Part shown: in pieces, positions 60,464 to 64,000 of the stretch
How positions within the stretch are numbered: position 1 is the stretch's first letter
Layout of the letters: each line of letters opens with the position of its first letter
Assembly (NCBI GenBank): GCA_030680795.1
Contig: JAUXUL010000012.1
Coordinates: 1-64,000 of the forward strand
Length of the DNA: 64,000 nucleotides
Source of the DNA: Anaerolineales bacterium
Lineage (GTDB): Bacteria > Chloroflexota > Anaerolineae > Anaerolineales > Villigracilaceae
Direction of reading: 5' to 3'
Position numbers and translations under genes: made by a program
Notes under the pieces: model-generated
What the model saw: only the letters and a program-made list of their open reading frames with translations
Database searches by the model: none
Told to the model about the DNA's origin: nothing

Positions 60464-62205
60464 GCAAATGCCTCCGCTAATTTGATCGCGTCCGTCGGGC
60501 AGACCTGCGCGCAAACCGTACACGATGTGCATTCGTTCGCGGCGATGACGGGATAATTCTGGTCCGTTCGTGTAATGGCGGGACACCAAACCTTGAAGCA
60601 CGCGTCGCATTGTGTGCAAAGTTCCTCTTCCACTATAAAGGAGATGACATTCCGCTTTTTCATTTCTGGAAGTTGCTGGCACGCTCCCCGCGCGATCACC
60701 ACCGACGGTCCCTTGTACGCGATGGCGCGTCGAAGCGTGTTGACGATTTCCTTGCGGTGCCACGTATCCACCACTTCGACGGAACCCACGCCCATAGCGC
60801 GGCAAAAAGACTCAAGATCCAGTTTGGGCGCTTCCTGTCCAAAAACATTTTTTCCTGAAGCAGGATTTTGTTGGCTGCCTGTCATGCCTGTTGCGGAGTT
60901 ATCCAAAATTACAAGCGTGAGATGGCTCTTGTTGTAGACCGCGTCGATGAGCGGTGGGATACCCGCGTGAATGAAAGTCGAATCGCCGATGACTGCGACG
61001 GTATCTTCGTGTCCGGCTTGTTCCAAGCCAACCGCCACGCCGATGCTCGCGCCCATGCAGAACGTGGTGTGTTCGGCTTCGTAGGGAGGCAATGCGCCCA
61101 TCGTGTAGCAGCCGATGTCGCCCGATACAGTGACTTTTAATTGCTTCAACGCCGCGAAGACCGTGCGATGTCCGCAACCGACGCACATCATCGGCGGACG
61201 CGGGATGAGGTTAACACCTTCTGTGTATGGCTCGGGCGGATCGCCAAGCGCGAGTGCGTTTTGCAAACGCCCCGGCGAGTATTCGCCGATCACGCCGAAT
61301 ATTTCCTTACCCTTGATGTTTGTAATTCCCAAATTGCGCATATATTCTTCGATGAACGGCTCGCCCTCCTCAATCACGTAGACGGTTTGATATGCGGAAC
61401 AAAACTCGCGCAGCAACTTTGCAGGTAATGGGAAGGTCATTCCCAAACGCAAGACTCCCGCCTCTGGCATGACCTCCTTGACATATTGATAAGTGATTCC
61501 CGAAGTCACAACGCCAATTGATTTATTATCGCTGTGCTCGACGCGATTGAACGGACATGTTTCGGCGTAATCCATGAGCGCGTTAAGCGTTTTTTCCACT
61601 TCGGGTCGGCGCGCCAGTCGATAGATCGGCACGGAGAAGCGCTTTGCGTCGCGCACGAATTCCTTCTGTTCAACTTCCTTGCGTTCGCCGACTTCGACCA
61701 ATCCTTTATGATGCGCGATGCGCGTGGTGGTGCGTAACATAACCGGCGATTTGAATTGTTCGGATAATTCCAATCCTGCGATGATGAAGTCGTGACATTC
61801 CTGCGCGTCGCTCGGTTCCAGCACAGGGACTTTACCCACGCGCGCAAGGTAGCGATTATCCTGCTCGTTCTGAGAGGAGTGCATGCCCGGGTCATCAGCC
61901 GAGATGACCACAAATCCGCCGTTCGTGCCTGAGTATGGAAAGACCATGAAGGCGTCCGCCGCGACATTCAAGCCGACGTGCTTCATCGTGACGAGCACGC
62001 GCAAACCGCCGATGGCCGCGCCCATGCCTTCCTCAAACGCGACTTTTTCATTTGCCGACCAGCGCGGGTTGGTTTCAGGGAAGCGCGTTGCGAGAGTCTC
62101 GATGATCTCGGTGCTGGGCGTGCCGGGATAGCCGGAGACAAATTTCACTCCGGCCTCCCATGCCCCGCGGGCGATGGCTTCATTGCCTAACAAAAATTCG
62201 CGCAT
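60460..62205 (-). CDS. iorA: Indolepyruvate ferredoxin oxidoreductase alpha subunit
   Basis: The 581-residue catalytic subunit. The pyrimidine-binding half begins FLLGNEAIARGAWEAG; the TPP-binding half has VGCGHRTVFAALKQL and AVIGDSTFIHAGIPPL with the GDS...N motif. Two [4Fe-4S] clusters are encoded at the C-terminus (CTQCDACFKVWCPA and CTSCTVCAQVCPT). IOR is reversible, so it could also carboxylate an acyl-CoA. I chose the ATG after GGAGATGCC; an upstream in-frame extension lies inside a palindromic repeat. It overlaps iorB by 4 bp. Confidence 0.93.
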   Translation of the reverse strand: MREFLLGNEAIARGAWEAGVKFVSGYPGTPSTEIIETLATRFPETNPRWSANEKVAFEEGMGAAIGGLRVLVTMKHVGLNVAADAFMVFPYSGTNGGFVVISADDPGMHSSQNEQDNRYLARVGKVPVLEPSDAQECHDFIIAGLELSEQFKSPVMLRTTTRIAHHKGLVEVGERKEVEQKEFVRDAKRFSVPIYRLARRPEVEKTLNALMDYAETCPFNRVEHSDNKSIGVVTSGITYQYVKEVMPEAGVLRLGMTFPLPAKLLREFCSAYQTVYVIEEGEPFIEEYMRNLGITNIKGKEIFGVIGEYSPGRLQNALALGDPPEPYTEGVNLIPRPPMMCVGCGHRTVFAALKQLKVTVSGDIGCYTMGALPPYEAEHTTFCMGASIGVAVGLEQAGHEDTVAVIGDSTFIHAGIPPLIDAVYNKSHLTLVILDNSATGMTGSQQNPASGKNVFGQEAPKLDLESFCRAMGVGSVEVVDTWHRKEIVNTLRRAIAYKGPSVVIARGACQQLPEMKKRNVISFIVEEELCTQCDACFKVWCPAITRTDQNYPVIAANECTSCTVCAQVCPTDAIKLAEAFA

Positions 62206-62221
62206 GGCATCTCCGTGTTGC

Positions 62222-62319
62222 ATGTCATTGCGAGGAGGGTGTTCTTCCCTACGAAGCAATTTCCTGTTACGAGGGGGATTGCTTCGTCGCAAGGAACAAG
62301 AGCGCTCCTCGCAATGACG
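62222..62319. repeat. GTCATTGCGAGG palindromic element, copy A5
   Basis: ATGTCATTGCGAGG / CTCGCAATGACG outer arms and CGAAGCAATTTCC / GGGGATTGCTTCG inner arms. It lies between iorA and the amidohydrolase gene, 5 bp from the latter's stop codon, inside the cluster. Confidence 0.85.
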
Positions 62320-62323
62320 GTTC

Positions 62324-63184
62324 CTACAATTTTAAAATCCTTGCCGCATTATCATAAAGAATGGTTTGCTTTGCCTCTTCCGAAATGGGTAAAGCCCTGA
62401 TCGCATCGGGATTGCGCCGCAGATCTGGGTTGCCTGGCCAATCTGAGCCATAAACGACTTTATCTGCAAGTTCATCGAGCCGCGGAAAATATTCCAGTAA
62501 ATTCTTGGCGGGCAAGCCAGAGATTTCCATGTAAACGTTTGCATGCCGCCGCGCCATCCAAAAGGCTTGCTGATACCAGAACGGTCTTCCAGAGTGAGCC
62601 ATCAAAATATTCAGTTCGGGAAAATCTATTGCCACATCGTCCAACAGCAACGGGTCGCCGTATTTGATGCGCGCGCCTTTGAAGACCGACGATCCCGTAT
62701 GTACCATCATGGGCAGGCCAAGTTCCTGCGCCTTTGCATACAGCGGATACATGCGCGGGTCGTTGGCGTAATGCTGCTGGTAGGTCGGATACACTTTGAT
62801 GCCTCGGAAATCGTAAGTCTTCACTAACCTTTCGAGTTCGGCGGCCAGATCATTGACGATGAATGGATTGAGGCTGGCGAATGGCAACACGCGTCCGCAC
62901 GGACCTGAGGCTGGGTCGGCGATCCTGTTGGCTTCCGCGCAGAATTTGCCAACGTACTCGTTATCCGCGACTCCTGTTGTGATCGGTGAAACTTCTGCAA
63001 GCCCGATAGCCCAGTCAATATCGTTTGCCTGCAAATATTGACGAATGCCTTGAGGGGTGAGTATCCGTTCGATAAATTCATCCAGATCTCCTGAATAGTT
63101 GGAACGCATCCAATCCATTACCCAGAGATGTTCGTGTTCTGGGCGGCTGAGATGCACGTGGAAATCAATGATCATATTACTCAC
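62324..63184 (-). CDS. Amidohydrolase-family metal-dependent hydrolase or decarboxylase (ACMSD-like)
   Basis: A 286-residue TIM-barrel amidohydrolase. The N-terminal metal motif is [15 protein letters not shown], then [45 protein letters not shown] and [14 protein letters not shown] with the catalytic Asp. These fit the 2-pyrone-dicarboxylate/aminocarboxymuconate-semialdehyde decarboxylase branch. The GTG start overlaps the stop of the alcohol dehydrogenase gene (GTGA). The reaction in this cluster is unknown. Confidence 0.82.
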   Translation of the reverse strand: MSNMIIDFHVHLSRPEHEHLWVMDWMRSNYSGDLDEFIERILTPQGIRQYLQANDIDWAIGLAEVSPITTGVADNEYVGKFCAEANRIADPASGPCGRVLPFASLNPFIVNDLAAELERLVKTYDFRGIKVYPTYQQHYANDPRMYPLYAKAQELGLPMMVHTGSSVFKGARIKYGDPLLLDDVAIDFPELNILMAHSGRPFWYQQAFWMARRHANVYMEISGLPAKNLLEYFPRLDELADKVVYGSDWPGNPDLRRNPDAIRALPISEEAKQTILYDNAARILKL

Positions 63185-64000
63185 GGGACTATCACCGAGC
63201 GGATACCCTCGCCGCTTCGCAATGTATCAAACGCGGCATTGATTTCATTCAGAGGGAATTGCGCTGTGACAAGTTCCTTTACTTTGATCTTGCCTTGCCG
63301 CGCCAATTCCAATACGCGTGGATAATCCACCGCGCGGCAGCCAAGCGACCCGACGATTTCCATTTCCCGGTACATGACACGCCCTGTATCGAGGGTCATC
63401 GGTTTATCGGTATACCCGACCACTACAAAGCGTCCGCCTGTGCGAATGCAGCCGAAGGTTTGCGCTTGGGTTGTGGGATTGCCAATGGCTTCAAAGCCGA
63501 TGTCTGCCCCACCTCCCGTCAGTTTGCGGACTTCCTTATCCACGCGCTCGACAGTTTTGGCGTTGATCGTGGCTTGCGCGCCAAGTTTCTTTGCCCATTC
63601 CAATTTTGAATCGATCACATCCACGGCGATGACTATTGCGCCAACAGCCGCAGCGACTTGCACCAGATTTAATCCAATGCCCCCGCATCCGAAAACAATG
63701 ACCGAATCGCCAGGCTTCACTTGTCCGCGATTGACAACCGCGTGATAAGGCGTTGTGACCGCGTCCGCGATGATGGAACTTTCGATCAATGGAAGTTCAT
63801 CAGGCAAACCGATGATATCTTTGGCAGGCGCGAGCATGTACTCTGCATAACCGCCATCCACGTTGTTGCCGAACATGACCATCTTCTCGCAAATATTTTC
63901 GCGTCCGGTGCGGCACATCGTACATTGTCCACAGCCATAAACGGCAGGAAGTAACACGCGCACGCCTTCCTTCCATTGCGAGACTCCCACGCCCAATCCT
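63181..64000 (-). CDS. Zinc-dependent alcohol dehydrogenase, 5' end beyond window
   Basis: At least 273 residues of an MDR-type zinc dehydrogenase; the N-terminus is outside the window. Four structural zinc cysteines lie in [15 protein letters not shown], the coenzyme motif is [15 protein letters not shown] (GxGxxG) and the dinucleotide acid is [17 protein letters not shown]. The catalytic zinc ligand would be in the missing part. It resembles dehydrogenases acting on cyclic or branched acyl-CoA alcohols, as in benzoate-type degradation, but the substrate is not decided. It is the most upstream visible gene of the cluster. Confidence 0.85.
   Translation of the reverse strand, partial: GLGVGVSQWKEGVRVLLPAVYGCGQCTMCRTGRENICEKMVMFGNNVDGGYAEYMLAPAKDIIGLPDELPLIESSIIADAVTTPYHAVVNRGQVKPGDSVIVFGCGGIGLNLVQVAAAVGAIVIAVDVIDSKLEWAKKLGAQATINAKTVERVDKEVRKLTGGGADIGFEAIGNPTTQAQTFGCIRTGGRFVVVGYTDKPMTLDTGRVMYREMEIVGSLGCRAVDYPRVLELARQGKIKVKELVTAQFPLNEINAAFDTLRSGEGIRSVIVP

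Noticed and set aside
60464-60805. N-terminal extension of IorB
   Set aside because: It lies inside iorA in another frame; the ATG in the ATGA overlap gives a normal-length subunit.
37207-62319. CRISPR array from the repeated palindromes
   Set aside because: The copies are dispersed over 25 kb without regular spacers, and no cas gene is present.

Overview
The window reads as chromosome of a free-living anaerobic or facultative bacterium, most likely Chloroflexota of the Anaerolineae type. Pointers are: class II HMG-CoA reductase together with an archaeal-type HMG-CoA synthase, a thiolase homologue and a DUF35 protein; T/P-rich linkers in secreted LysM and NBR1-Ig proteins; slipin/NfeD; tungsten-type oxidoreductase and indolepyruvate ferredoxin oxidoreductase genes; and a SelD that itself appears to contain selenocysteine. 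The taxon is inferred; no rRNA or other marker is present. I see no tRNA, rRNA or CRISPR array.

Layout. 1-0.36 kb: tail of a decayed IS110-family transposase. 0.4-5.1 kb (minus): beta-CASP nuclease, RNase D, GNAT, slipin plus NfeD. 5.4-8 kb: wecC/wecB for UDP-ManNAc(A). 8-11 kb: a frameshifted PyrK-like reductase, a prohibitin-like protein, and selD with an in-frame UGA at the catalytic position. 11-15.4 kb: CBS/HlyC membrane protein, LysM protein, small membrane proteins, RlmI-like methyltransferase. 15.4-19.9 kb (minus): PD40 lipoprotein and a duplicated NBR1-Ig secreted protein. 20-23.7 kb: dinB and small genes. 23.7-29.7 kb (minus): a TetR-controlled ABC-2 exporter operon, then an MFS remnant. 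30.7-37.2 kb: SLC13 transporter, frameshifted DUF2270-DUF2179 protein, dnaA, GAF histidine kinase.

37.4-43.9 kb carries upper mevalonate genes (mvaA, HMG-CoA synthase, thiolase homologue), interrupted by an orphan VapB-like antitoxin and an AT-rich three-gene island that includes a membrane-anchored Holliday-resolvase-like nuclease. 43.9-49.3 kb (minus) is a polysaccharide locus, followed by the DUF35 partner of the thiolase/HMGS pair.

51.8-64 kb (minus, running off the window end) is a co-directional cluster: Zn alcohol dehydrogenase, amidohydrolase, IorA, IorB, an isopropylmalate-synthase-like enzyme, a MoaD-like protein, aldehyde:ferredoxin oxidoreductase, LeuC, a fusion of an acyl-CoA ligase with LeuD, and LeuB. 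Together these could activate an organic acid, interconvert acyl-CoA and 2-oxoacid with ferredoxin, and lengthen the 2-oxoacid by one carbon. This is the best candidate for an undescribed pathway here.

A second theme is a dense population of dispersed palindromic repeats of several families. Some sit between genes, some supply stop codons and C-termini, and several lie in frame inside wecB, an ABC ATPase, a PyrK-like gene and a heparinase-family gene.
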